A DNA stretch of 33,690 nt from Xanthoparmelia taractica (lineage: Eukaryota > Ascomycota > Lecanoromycetes > Lecanorales > Parmeliaceae): positions 1-33,690 of the forward strand of contig JANQBS010000363.1 of NCBI GenBank assembly GCA_033085395.1. The letters run 5' to 3'. The notes under the pieces were generated by a model that was not told the DNA's origin, searched no databases, and saw only the letters and a program-made list of their open reading frames with translations. Made by a program: the position numbers and the translations under genes. The first letter of the stretch is position 1; each line of letters begins with the position of its first letter. Positions 22,105 to 33,186 of the stretch are shown here, piece by piece.

Positions 22105-22950
22105 ATGGTCAAACCTTTAGTTTTTAAGGGTGATCAAAAACCCAAGAAGCGTAAGACCCCCCACCCAGAAAGTAGCCTGACTCTTGAAAACGGCGATTCA
22201 AAGTATCAAAGTACGGCAGCCGAAGCCGAAGACGACAGCTGGGTGACAGCAGAGGCATCAACAGACGTCACTGGGCCAATCATATTTGCTCTGCCTTCTG
22301 TAAGGCCGGCTTGCATCGCATCCGATGCAAATGGCAAAGTTTTTCTCAGCGAACTAAAGAACTTAGTTCAGGGTGATCTGGCTACGGCAGAACCTCACGA
22401 TGTCCGGCAGGTTTGGATTGCAAGCAGAATCGCAGGTACAAACGAGATTAGTTTCAAAGGTCACCACGGACGGTATGGGATAGCTTGTGACATGCGCTCG
22501 CTATGTCTAGTGGCTGATGTCTCTAGCTATCTGAGTTGCGACAAGATTGGTCTGCTGTCTGCGACGTGCGAAGCCATATCCCCAGAGGAATCGTTTCTCT
22601 GTATCCCGTCTCCTGAAACACCTGGCACCTTTAGCGTCCAAACCGTGCGGGAGAAGTTCCTGACTATTGTCGCTGAGAACAAAGTACCGGAGATACGTGG
22701 CGATGCAGAGTCAATATCCTTCAACACTACTTTACGCATACGAATGCAGGCGCGGTTCAAGCCAAGACTAATTGCCAACAAGGAGTCGAAGAGCAGGGAG
22801 AAGATTGGTAGGAAAGAATTGGAAGTGGTGGTAGGGAGAAGATTAGAAGAAAATGAAGTGAGAAGATTGAAGAAGGCCCGGGTGCAGGGTGACTATCATG
22901 AAGCGATCCTGGATGCGAGAGTCAAGGGAAAGCATGACAAGTATTCGTGA
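22105..22950 (+). CDS. FRG1: FRG1-like protein (fascin-like beta-trefoil), 281 aa
   Basis: A single-exon orthologue of FSHD-region gene 1, a nuclear/nucleolar protein linked in animals to RNA processing, ribosome biogenesis and actin bundling. The N-terminus has a basic KPKKRKT stretch (residues about 12-18), a likely nuclear localisation signal. The beta-trefoil region spans about residues 58-205, and the GHHGRYGIACD segment matches the GKYLG-type strand of the family. The C-terminus (LKKARVQGDYHEAILDARV...KHDKY) matches the conserved FRG1 tail, which ends similarly in animals. Length is close to the roughly 260-residue animal protein plus a fungal insert. The ATG at 22105 is the first in frame after a stop-rich leader, and no intron is needed. 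The MITE-like element lies in the promoter region. The gene is convergent with wc-2. Confidence 0.9.
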   Translation: MVKPLVFKGDQKPKKRKTPHPESSLTLENGDSKYQSTAAEAEDDSWVTAEASTDVTGPIIFALPSVRPACIASDANGKVFLSELKNLVQGDLATAEPHDVRQVWIASRIAGTNEISFKGHHGRYGIACDMRSLCLVADVSSYLSCDKIGLLSATCEAISPEESFLCIPSPETPGTFSVQTVREKFLTIVAENKVPEIRGDAESISFNTTLRIRMQARFKPRLIANKESKSREKIGRKELEVVVGRRLEENEVRRLKKARVQGDYHEAILDARVKGKHDKYS

Positions 22951-23463
22951 ATGTTTGCGCTAAGACGGGGCATGACATAGCCCACAAGGGATAGCTCTTT
23001 GACTGGTGCGCCGCCTCCAAACAGACGGGTCAGCCGGAGACTTAATTTGACAAGCAGACTGATGGGGCGACTGGCTGTACAGCTCGAAGTTCCTGGGTAC
23101 CGGGCTCTTGAGGATCCGAAGCGAAATCAGAACCTTGGCCAAGCTAGGAGAATCTGACAGTGGCAAGGCCTCGGAATTTTCCGGCCACGTTTATATAGAG
23201 GCTAATTGATATGTCTTTTTCAAACAAGAAAGCACGACGTACGTATGGACACATTTAGGTGTACTGTCTGGTAAGGAATAGAAAAAGTCAATGACTGTGG
23301 TATGAGGGTATCATCGTCCGAGATGCTTTGACGCCTTTCAAAAACCATCCGTGGACCCGAGATAGGCCCTTTTGCGTTGTTAGAATTCCGTTACTCCATC
23401 GCTCTTTTGCACCCTAGATTCGTGCTCCAAAAGATCGTACAATATAAGTCAAACAGCGTTGCA
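22951..23463. other. Convergent intergenic region between FRG1 and wc-2
   Basis: 513 bp with ordinary composition. It presumably holds the two 3' untranslated regions. Short open frames are present, but none resembles a protein. Confidence 0.5.
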
Positions 23464-25045
23464 TCAGCTGCCACTGCTCACGCCTGTCGGCAAGCCAGGT
23501 GGATTTGATCTGGGAACCGTACGCTCTTTCTTTTCCTTCTTGGCCCACCGAACTGCACAAGGGGTCAGCTTATCGCGAATCGACAACGTTGATGAAAGCA
23601 GGCTACTTACGCCCGCATGCATTGCACAAAGTCTTTGGCCCATTCGGACCTTTTCTCCACTCCGGCGAATCCAAGGTTCCGCAATCAGTACAGACATACT
23701 CGTCAGCGACTTTCAATTTCTTCTTTTTGTCACCCCCTCGATTGTCCTTGTCGACTGGTATAGCAATACCCGCGTCGCCTTTAATCAATGCTGGGCTTGC
23801 GTCGCCAGTACTGATGCCCTGTGAGCGTTCACCGTCTCGATAGCGTAAACCCGTGAGCATCTCAATGGTTTCGATGTGAGTGGCACCTTCGTACCGCGCC
23901 ATCTTATCATAGATGCTATCAGGCTTTGAGCCGGCGTTTGCTTCGTCAAGGTTCTGCTGCGTGAGCGCAGTATTCGAGACGCTAGGCTTGGCTGGCGGAG
24001 GCATGCCGTTGTAGCCATTCGAATGCGCGGATGTCATCGAGGCCGAGCCTGGGGTCTCGCTCTCGGTCCGTTGCGTGTCAGATGGGGTAACACTTCCGTG
24101 ACCATCTTGCTTCTTTTGATAATGGCGTTGCTGTGCTTCGATTTCTTCTTGTTCCTCCCGACGAAGGTCAGCGATTCGCTTGGTCAAACGCTCGTTCTCG
24201 ATCTTGTGCTCAAGGAAGGAGTCAAGCAGGCTCGCATTTTTTGGTGGATATGGCCGCGCCATCATGAAGAAGCCTCGGCAAAAGCCAGTTGCATTATTTG
24301 GTCCGAAAGCTGCAGCATCCGATGTCAGGTGAGGGTGTCCATGTGCTTCAAAGATCGTGTACGTATCATCAGCCTTTTTGAAGCGATAGAAGAAACGAAG
24401 GGTGTTCCCCGAAGCTATTGATTCATTGAATTCACGGACAAAGATCCCTCTGTCATCCTGGTGGATGAATTCTACAATAAATTTTCCAATAAGCGCTTCG
24501 TGGGTATAGCCTGTTAGACTCTCGGCTGATGGTGAAACGTAGAGAATTCTTCCATCTGGGGTGAGGATATGAAGGAAATCTTTGAGCTCCTCAAGTACCC
24601 TTTGCGACCAGTTTCTCCTTTTGGTGAAGTCTGTCAACGTACTTCCACCGTTGGCATTGGTTTGAGTGCCAAAACCTGTCGGCAACGGACCAGCACCAGC
24701 TCCAGTCATCATGCCATTGGCGACTGTAGACTCCTCGCTAGCCTCATTGCCAACTCGCTGCGGCGGGTCCAGTTGCGCCTCATTTGCGCCGTAGGTTCGG
24801 GGATCCGGCACATTATTGAGTCTCATGTCGATGTTCATAGGAAGCATGTCATCCAAGCCATCCATCATATCCCCACCCTGGTCCAGCATGTCTGCCATGC
24901 GGGTATCCCCACCGCCCATTGCCTCCATCTATGGATCTAAGTATCAGGCTGATATGCGTGCCGGTGGAAAGAGATATTGAGCGCTCACTGGATTCCCGTC
25001 TACAGAAGACATGCGGCCCTGGCCACTTTCGAACATGGTGGACAT
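23464..25045 (-). CDS. wc-2: White Collar-2-like PAS/GATA zinc-finger transcription factor, about 487 aa
   Basis: The exon model is 25045-24989, 24928-23611 and 23552-23464, with introns of 60 and 58 nt (GTGAGC...TAG and GTAAGT...CAG) that keep phase. A single PAS domain spans about residues 130-245 (ILTPDGRILYVSPSAESLTG). It is followed by a charged helix at about 253-290 and a Q/S-rich linker. The GATA finger is near the C-terminus: C432-x2-C435-x18-C454-x2-C457, with its tail LRWAKKEKK encoded after the last intron. The combination and order are diagnostic of WC-2. In Neurospora this protein pairs with the blue-light receptor WC-1 to form the White Collar complex, which drives light- and clock-controlled transcription in the nucleus. 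There is no LOV cysteine motif, as expected for WC-2. The first 19-residue exon is less certain; the ATG at 24928 is the alternative start. It is divergent from rad50. Confidence 0.93.
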
Positions 25046-25491
25046 GACTATTAGCCCATCTTGGGTGATGGACAGCTAATCTCACAGTTGAAGAGGAATG
25101 GAAATGTGAATTGAGTAGATTTGGCCGCCAATAAAGGCACGTGATCTTCGTGACAAACGCGGGGAAAGTAACCTTAGAAACAGCGCGACTGCGTCAGATT
25201 ACCACCTGGAATTCACTCAGCGTCCGAGTCTTGTAATAATTCAACTCCTTCGATATAATAATGGGTCGACATTGAGGTCGCTTCATATTACTATATATTT
25301 GCCCTCTTCTCCCTTCAGCAATATCAACACCTCGTACGCCACATTTCCCTCTTCCCATGCATAACATCAGACACATGTACCTGACGTGAGTGTTTGGAAT
25401 AAGCAATGTAAGTGTGCCTACAGTCTTTATGTTGACGGTTCGACTTACGAAAAACCATTCACAGGTGTAAGCATGCCGAGCAGTAAACGTC
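25046..25491. promoter_or_regulatory. Shared divergent promoter of wc-2 and rad50
   Basis: About 446 bp separate the two start codons. Visible candidate elements are CCAAT at 25128-25132 and an E-box next to a GATC core (CACGTGATC) at 25138-25146. GATC-type sites are bound by White Collar/GATA factors, so autoregulation of wc-2 is conceivable. That is inference from a very short motif. Confidence 0.55.
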
Positions 25492-28400
25492 ATGCGATCT
25501 GTGTCGAAATGGACTAAACGTTACCCAGCGAAAATTGATAAGCTCTCCATTATGGGGTATGAATATATACTTTTATGCTTGCTCTATCACCTTCTGATTT
25601 TTTCCAGAGTCCGCTCCTTTGATAACGCCCGTCAAGAAACTATCCAATTTCACACTCCTTTGACTCTGATTGTTGGCTACAACGGCTCGGGGAAGACGGT
25701 ATGAATGTCTCATTCCATGGGAACGCCTACTGATATGGTTGACAGACTATTATCGAATGTCTCAAGTATGCCACGACAGGGGATCTTCCCCCAAACAGCA
25801 AAGGAGGGGCCTTCATACAGGATCCGAATGTACGTTGTATCGACCTCTGCGCTCCAGATACACACTCACAGCTTCGTAGCTATGCGGAGAGAAGGACGTT
25901 CACGCACAGGTCAAGATGTCGTTCAACGGCACTACAGGAGCGAAGATGGTCATTAATAGAAATCTACAACTCACAGTGAAGAAGAATACTCGGCAGCAAA
26001 AGACGCTTGAATGTACTCTCGTGGTTATTAAAGATGGCGAGAGGAGCGCACTGTCTTCACGGGTTGCGGAGCTAGATCAGATCATGCCGCAAAACCTCGG
26101 TGTTTCGAGAGCTATCTTGGACTCCGTCATTTTCTGTCACCAAGACGAGAGTTTGTGGCCCATGAGCGAACCTTCGGCGCTCAAGAAAAAGTTTGATGAG
26201 ATATTTGAAGCTCTCAAGTACACCAAAGCCATTGACAATATCAAAACGTTGCGAAAAGCGCAGAATGAGGCTTTGAAAGTTTTCAAAAATACGGAACAGT
26301 TCACTAAAGACATCAAGGACAAGGGTGAAAAGGCCAAGCGACGGTCGAATGCACTGGAAGCGGAGCTCAAAACCCTGAAAGAAGAGATGGCAGAACTTCA
26401 TAACAAAATGGAGGAGGCCGAAGAAAAGTGGATAGAGGCAAGTAATAAAGGAGCACAATACACGAGCGTGATGAAAGACCTGGAGAATAGCCGAAAGAGA
26501 GAGGACTGGCTGGAGACGATCGTGCGAGACTTGGGTCACGATCTCAAAGAGCAGCGCATGGAATCTGATGAATGGCTACAGTCTGAGCTCGACCAGTACG
26601 CAGAACGTATGGCTGCCTACAAACAGCAAGAAACCCAACAGAGAGAAGACTACGAAAAGCTCAAGCGGAAAATCCACGGAATCGGCGATAACCTGCGTAG
26701 GAAGGATGCCGAGGCTGGCAGGTACCAGCAGGAGCAGGCGAGTCACGAAGACCGAATCATGAAGCGCGAGATGATGATCAAGAAGACTTCAAGCGATTAC
26801 AAAGTCCGGGGATACGAGAACAACCTTGACGATACGCGAATCAATGATTATATGGGGAAGCTCTCGAACTTGTTAAGGGATCAGAATGCCGCGGTGGACA
26901 AAGCACGCAAGGACAAAGAGCACGAAAAGCAAAAGGCACAGGACGTTCTCACCCAGCTCGATAAACAGCAATCTACTTTTAAAGAACGGAAAAAGTCTGC
27001 CAAAGAGCAGTCTGCGGCTAATGAGCGTAAGATTGGATCTCTTCACTTAGAACTCGACAAAATCGAGACCGATGAAGCCAGAAAAGCAATAATCGAAGAT
27101 GATATCAAAGACCTCGAAATTCGACTCGGCAAATCCAGAGATGACTGGAAGAAAGGCTCGTGGGATACCAAATTGCAGGAAGATAAAAGTCAACTGCGGA
27201 AGCTGGAAGATGAGAAAGCGCGATTGCAAGAGGACTTCTCTCAAGTATCTAAGCAAGCAGAAGATCGGGCGCAGTTGAACATCGCGAAGAAAGAGGTTGC
27301 CGATAGCCAAAGAAATATGCAGAAGATGAGAGATATTTATGGGGAGAGACTTGAAGCCATCCTGGGGCAAGCTTGGCAGCCGTCGAGTCTTGAGGCCGAT
27401 TTTCGAAAAATCAATGACCAAAGATCTCGCCTGGTGAAAGATGCTGAGCGGGAGCGTGAAGTGGTATCTCGCCGCTTGGAGCAGCTTGATTTCAAGCTCA
27501 GCAGCGCACGGTCTGACAGAAGCAGATATGAAAAGGAATTGGCTGTCTGCGTCAAGAAGCTGAGTGATAACGTCGAGGGTGAACCCAAAGACTATCCTAA
27601 AACACTTTCTGCAATCCAGAAAGATCGCGATACACTCAAAGCAGATTTGGACAACTATGAGAATGAACGCAAGTATTTCACGGACGGCATTGCGTTGGCC
27701 CATAAGGAGCATAAATGCAAGCTATGTCTGCGGAACTTCCAAGGCAAAGAGCAGACAGATTTTATTTCGAGATTGGAGAAAAAGATAGCCAAGCAAACGA
27801 TGACTCAGATCCGCGAGGAATTGAGCGTCCTTGAGGATGATCTGCGCAACACCAAAGATGCTGGTCCGAGTTATGAGACATGGGTACGGCTTTCGCAAGA
27901 AGAGCTACCTAAAGTACTAGCCGACCAGAAACGTCTGGGTTTGGAGCGAGAGAATATCCTCCGCGAGAACGAGGAACATGACAAGATTGTGGAGGATCGT
28001 GTGGAGGCTAGAAGAGATTCAGAGTCACTTGCTGGTTCGGTTAAGAACATCACCGATTACGCCCGAGATCTGGCCAGATACTCCGGACGAGTAGAAGAGC
28101 TTACCGTGGAGCAGAAGGATACTGGAACTTCTCGCACGATAGACGAGATTCGGGAACAGTTGCGGGTCCTTGGCGGCAAGTCTCGAGACAGGATGGACAG
28201 CATCGAAAGACTCGGGCTTGAAAAGGAGCGCGTGCAGTCGCAAATCATCAATCTCGAATTAGAACTAAACAAGGCGAAAAGCAACTTATTCAGTGCTCAA
28301 CATGAGCTTGACAAGAGAGTGGACATATTGAAAAGCATTGAAGACCTGAAAAAAATCAATACAGAATTCCGCGAGCAGGTCAAACAGCTGGAAGCCCAGC

Positions 28401-29685
28401 TAAAAGCTTTAGATCCTCAGATCGAGACGGAAGAGGCTAAAATTGCCGACATAGAGCAGCGTGGTTCGGACAAGGAGAGAGACCTGCGGCAAGAAGCCAC
28501 GAGACTATCAGAAAGTCTTACCCAGCTCAAACTCGCCAACAGGGATATTGATGCTTATAGCCAAGAGAATGGCGCTGGGAAATTGAAGCAATGTCAGAGA
28601 GAGATTGAGGTTGCCCAAAGAGACAAGGACACGGTCGAGGAGGAAATGATGCGTGTAACTCGATTGACCAATAAGATCCAAAAGGAGCTGACCAACCACG
28701 ACGCGAACAGACGTACCATCGCTGATAACATCAAGTATCGCAGAAGCCTACGGGAACTGCAAGATGTCAAGACCGAGATAGCTCAGCTGACTGCACAGAA
28801 CGCCGAAGCAGATGAGAATCGCTGGATGAAGGAGTCAAGATACTGGCAAGGCCAACATGACAAATTCAAGACGCAGAGGACTAACAAGCTGGGTTCTTCG
28901 AAAGCGAAAGACGATGAGCTCGAGAGGTTGATGAGAGAATGGGAAGTCGATTACAAGGATGCAGCATACAATTTCAAGAAAGCTCATATCGAGGTGGAGG
29001 TGAGCAGATGTACAGCCCGAACTTTGTCAGTATCAAGATCTAACTTGTTGCTAGACCACCAAAGCTGCGGTGGAAGACTTGGGACGTTACGGAGGTGCTC
29101 TAGATAAGTAGGTTCCTCAAATTTGCAGTCTTTACTTGACTCGAGCTAACATTGTATAGAGCGATCATGAAGTATCACAGTATTAAGATGGAAGAGATCA
29201 ATCGCATCATCGAAGAACTCTGGAAGAAGACCTATCAGGGGACAGATGTGGATACCATTCTCATTCGATCAGACAACGAGGCAGCTAAAGGCAACCGATC
29301 GTACAATTATCGGGTGTGTATGATCAAACAAGACGCAGAGATGGACATGCGAGGGCGGTGTAGCGCAGGGCAAAAGGTGCTGGCGAGCATCATCATTCGC
29401 TTGGCGCTGGCGGAATGCTTTGGAGTAAACTGCGGCCTCATTGCTCTGGATGAACCGACGACAAATTTGGATCGGGACAATATACGCTCCCTTGCGACAT
29501 CGCTTCACGACATTATCGAGAGCCGACGGCACCAATCAAATTTCCAGCTAATTGTTATCACCCATGACGAGGAGTTTCTCAAATTTATGAAGTGTCCCGA
29601 CTTCTGCGATCACTATTATCGCGTCTATAGGAACGACAGGCAAAAGTCCTGTATAGCGAAGCAGTCAATCGCAGATGTTATGTAG
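25492..29685 (+). CDS. rad50: DNA double-strand-break repair protein Rad50, about 1312 aa, 6 exons
   Basis: The exons are 25492-25556, 25608-25698, 25746-25829, 25880-28999, 29055-29107 and 29160-29685. The introns are 47-55 nt, most with clear donors and CTRAY branches (CTAAC in the last two). Rad50 is the SMC-like ATPase of the Mre11-Rad50-Nbs1/Xrs2 complex, which tethers and processes broken DNA ends and activates checkpoint signalling. The Walker A motif GYNGSGKT is at about 45-52. A long coiled coil (about 180-1120) is interrupted by the zinc hook C693-K-L-C696. The ABC signature is RCSAGQ around S1206, Walker B is LIALDEP with D1235/E1236, and the H-loop histidine is about H1273. Length matches the family (about 1300). 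The start is uncertain: 25492 is the simplest in-frame ATG. An upstream ATG at 25473 with a weak 46-nt intron (GTAAAC...CAG, 25483-25528) is an alternative that would give MPSTKIDKL. Both join the conserved KIDKLSIMGVRSFD. Confidence 0.95.
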
Positions 29686-30549
29686 AGGAGGGATAAAGGA
29701 TGCGCGGACATTTTCATGACACCCCTTAGAGATGATTCAGCTTTTGTTGTCTCACTACTAGATATCTGAACAAAGATGTGGCTCTGATTAGATAGAGCGC
29801 TCTTTGGTCGCCCACTTCTCCGTGTGTGAACCAAATTTCAAACCATCTGCAGGCCATTGAATCAGCAATTGACTTCAGGTAGCAGCCAGATATTACCGCC
29901 AGTGTCAATATCATACCACCTATTTACCTCCCTGCTTGACCTATCATCTGTATCCATAGGGTTAGAAACTTCGACGTATTGCTAGGTTGCAGTCGTTTGA
30001 TAATACATTGCATTTGGACCATGTGCCGGTGTCGTCAATGTCAAATCCAGACTGGGCAGGAGTCCTTGCATCAAGATGGTGCGCATTCTCAGATATCTTC
30101 TTGCAAAGTCAGCGCGCAAACATGATAGCAACTTGGGGTCTAATAAAGAGCCTCGTTTTTGCTCTGATGGAAGTTTTGTGGAAACAGGAACGGCATCGCA
30201 TAGAGGCTTCGGACTAATACTCTGGAGTCCAAAGTAGTCTGAACAGGCATAAGCATTTGATACCCAAGCTTTGGTCGTAAGGGAAGAATTTTCTGGTAGC
30301 TAGCAAATCCAAGCTCGTCGACAAAATTCACTTCGAAGGACTCTGGACCCTCAAGCCTTGGTGATTCAGACGCCCTCTTCTTCCTTTCCAATTGCAGACC
30401 CAGCGAACACGGCTTGCAGTCATCGGCTCGCATTCGCATACAAAATCATACATGGGCTACTGGCAAACCAGTTGCATTGATCTAACCTTGACCCAATATT
30501 CGTTCAACGATGCTTTTGCATGTTACTGGATACCGAGCCCTTCTTCACC
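29686..30549. other. Convergent intergenic region between rad50 and maf
   Basis: 864 bp with ordinary composition. Two overlapping minus-strand frames of about 100 codons are open (30439-30140, and another about 30240-29970 lacking an early ATG). Neither resembles a known protein, and no convincing splice model links them. They may be long 3' untranslated regions or a small unrecognised gene. Confidence 0.45.
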
Positions 30550-31421
30550 CTATTCATCCGGATCCTCCGTTCCACCGGATCCGTCATCGACGTCCTCTTC
30601 GCTCTGGCTTACGACTTTTTCGATCAACCCGAGCGTTGCCCTTAACGGTAAGCCCACAACATTGTCCCAACTACCCTCAATTCTCTCCACCAAAATGGCG
30701 CCAAGATTCTGTATTGCATACCCTCCTGCTTTATCGGCACCTTCTCTCGTCCGCACGTACGCCAGCAGCATTTCGTCGCTAATGTCGCGTCCAAATCTTA
30801 CCGTCGTCTCCTCCACCGTGCTTTCTGTGGCGTATCCGGGATGTCGCGCACTAGCCAATGGTGCCATGGCCACTACTGACGTGTAGACTTTATGATAGCC
30901 ACTATTTCTGAGCATCTTGAGCATGGCGATGTGATCGGTCTCGGATCGAGGCTTCTCGAGGACTTGGCCCGAGAGTGAGACAACGATAGTATCCGCGGCA
31001 AGGACAACAGCGGGCTCCCCAAGTTCAGTGTTATTCAATTCGGAGGAGTAGACGTGCATGGCTTTTTGGGTGGCGGTTTGGAGAACATATTCGAAAGGGG
31101 CGAGCGACTTTGAGAGGTTTTCGGGTAAAGTGGACGGTTTGATTTCAAGCTTGGTGAGACCAATCTGAGCAAGATAATCAGCTCCAATCCAAGTGTGTGT
31201 GGAGGAAGGACAACCTGTGCCAGCAGCTGCCTTCGCCGTGGAGAAGCAGAGGCAAGAATGACCCTTTTGGCGCGAAGGAAATCTATCAAAGGGAGATGTA
31301 GAGGCAGAGGGAGGCGTGAAGGTGGAGGTGCAATTGCGGCTGTAGGCTGCGCGGCAGTCTCATAGGTCGGTGGCGGTTCTGCAGGTGCACGAGGGGCAGA
31401 TGTATACTTTGCCTCTGTCAT
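30550..31421 (-). CDS. Maf/YhdE-type nucleotide pyrophosphatase (ASMTL-like), about 273 aa, 2 exons
   Basis: Exons 31421-31215 and 31164-30550 are joined by a 50-nt intron with a weak GTTGTC donor, a CTGAT branch and a CAG acceptor; phase 0 is kept. Maf proteins hydrolyse nucleoside triphosphates (dTTP, UTP and modified nucleotides) to monophosphate and pyrophosphate. They act as house-cleaning enzymes and are linked to septum control in bacteria. Visible motifs are the substrate-binding S-x-SPRR (ASASPRRRQLLAQ, 57-69), the catalytic AADT with D127, EKP (139-141), a VYTS segment, and DKAGGYAIQ (213-221), whose final Gln fits the dTTP/UTP-type subfamily. An approximately 45-residue proline/alanine-rich N-terminal extension precedes the catalytic domain, as in many fungal members. 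The family gene in animals is fused to a methyltransferase (ASMTL); no such fusion is seen here. The tail is acidic (SEEDVDDGSGGTEDPDE). Confidence 0.92.
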
Positions 31422-31650
31422 GTCGTTAAGTCGTCACAACAGGTCGATGGGCTGAATGTGTTTCGGGGATTTAATTCTTAGCACGTACTCGTATAGTCAC
31501 GTACCGAAGTCTACCGCTCTCCAGCCACACTTCTATCTATTCCTAGGTAAGAGTATACACCAAAAATAATGCATAGAGAGAAAATTTCAAGCTTATTTTT
31601 TCTAAGTCCTTTGGTGATGGTCCTATAGGGCTGAGTGAAGAATACTGCGG
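31422..31650 (-). promoter_or_regulatory. Upstream region of the maf gene, at the isochore edge
   Basis: About 230 bp of mixed composition between the maf start codon and the abrupt onset of AT-rich sequence. No distinct element was identified. Confidence 0.35.
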
Positions 31651-32460
31651 AGAATCAATTATTTCTTATTATTGCAGGCTAGTAATAGATCTATTTAACT
31701 ATTTAATATCGAGTCTACATATTCTTTTAACGAAGAACCTCTTATAACTTCTCTAGCATACGCTTAATATAACGAATAAAGTTATATAGATTTATTCTAT
31801 TTTATAAATTTTAAATAGTCTTCTTTAGATTCTCGATTTTTATTAAAAACGACTTTATATAAGTAATTCTATTCTTTATTTATCGCTAGATCTTTTTAAT
31901 AGAATTTAAATAAAAATAATAATTAAAAGATAAATCCCTTAATTTTAGTCTAATATCGAATCTATTTAATATATCTTTAATATATTTTAATATTATCTTT
32001 TATAAAGATTAAGTTCTTTTCTTTTAAAGCATCGAGAAGTAAAATCGTAATATTCTAAATTTATTTGTAAGGTAGCAAGATCTCTTTTCAATGAAGCTAC
32101 GTAATAGCTAGATAATTAGCGAGGTGAGTGAACGTAGATACTAGAATAATCGTTTAAATTATTAAGTGAATTAATAACTAAGAAAGAAAGAGAGAAAAAG
32201 AAGATTCGCGAATATTTGAGACTTCTATCAAATATATTAGATATTCGTTCTTACTACGTAGTCTATAATCTAGTAAGCGAGTTAAGCGAGTTCTATTAGT
32301 CTACGTTAAGTACTTTTATTCTTATAATTACTTCCCTTCTTAAAAGATTAAGTTTCTAAATCTTATTATAATTATATATTACAATTAAGTACTTGCGAGT
32401 GTGTGTATACTGAAATCGCAATAGCGCGGCTACGAATATCGTTACCTTGACCAATAGAAT

Positions 32461-32690
32461 ATATACTCGCTATTGTTCTATTGAGATATACTATTATCGT
32501 CGTTGTCTTATTATGATATGCTATTATCGTAGTTATCTTATTATAATGTACTATTATCGTCATTATCCCATTGTAATATACTATTATCGCTATGTGTTTC
32601 ATTGTAATATACTATTATCGCTATATGTTTCATTGTGATATACTATTATCGCTATGTAATATACTATTATCGCTATTGTCTTATTATTAT
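32461..32690 (+). repeat. Minisatellite, about 30-bp period
   Basis: The core CTATTATCG recurs at 32491, 32521, 32551, 32581, 32612, 32643 and 32664, giving spacings of 30, 30, 30, 31, 31 and 21 bp. The units read roughly CTATTATCGCTATGTGTTTC ATTGTAATATA with variation at the centre. The array keeps both strands open in some frames (63- to 76-codon YYYR-type peptides), which is a by-product of the repeat. Confidence 0.88.
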
Positions 32691-33164
32691 AATAGCGCGA
32701 AAACCACGCTAATAAGATATAAAACCTTACTTGCTTTCTTTTCTAGTTACAATAATAACATTAATATTAATATCAATACTAATAAGTACTAAGCTTTCGT
32801 TACTATCTATTATCTAGTCTTTAATTATTTCTGGCGTAGTATTATAATAGCGAGTTATATATTATCGCAATAGCGTGACGTATATATTAATTGAAATAAT
32901 AGTTAAGTGAGATTGAGATCGCTTAGCTAAGTTAACTTTATTTATAATAAGTATCTTAAAAAATACTTTACTCTACTTTGAAAGCTCTTCGCGATGCTTT
33001 CTAGTTATACGTAAGAGCTTATTAAATATACGTAGTTATATATGAAAAAAGGCGAACTTTATAAGAAATATATTAATAATATTAATAGTATTCGCTTTTA
33101 TCACCCCTCGTCACCGCGATTACGAGTCGAAAAGGTCTGAAATAGTCTAGGATATAGGGTGTCG

Positions 33165-33186
33165 ATATTATACCATGGTATAATAT
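33165..33186. repeat. Perfect 22-bp palindrome
   Basis: ATATTATACC/ATGGTATAATAT is centred on CCATGG and is perfectly self-complementary over 22 bp. A palindrome this long is unlikely by chance even in AT-rich DNA because of its CCATGG core. It may be a transposon end-to-end junction or a protein-binding site. Confidence 0.7.

Noticed and set aside
25473..25528. Extra first intron in rad50 (GTAAAC...CAG)
   Set aside because: Phase fits, but the donor and branch site are weak. The simpler in-frame ATG at 25492 was preferred and the alternative is noted in the gene entry.
25916..29107. Many antisense and alternative-frame open frames within rad50
   Set aside because: They are by-products of a long coiled-coil coding sequence; the plus-strand frame has all Rad50 motifs.
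32461..32690. Regular array resembling a CRISPR repeat-spacer pattern
   Set aside because: The spacing is too short for repeat plus spacer, the units are similar throughout, and the context is eukaryotic. It is a minisatellite.
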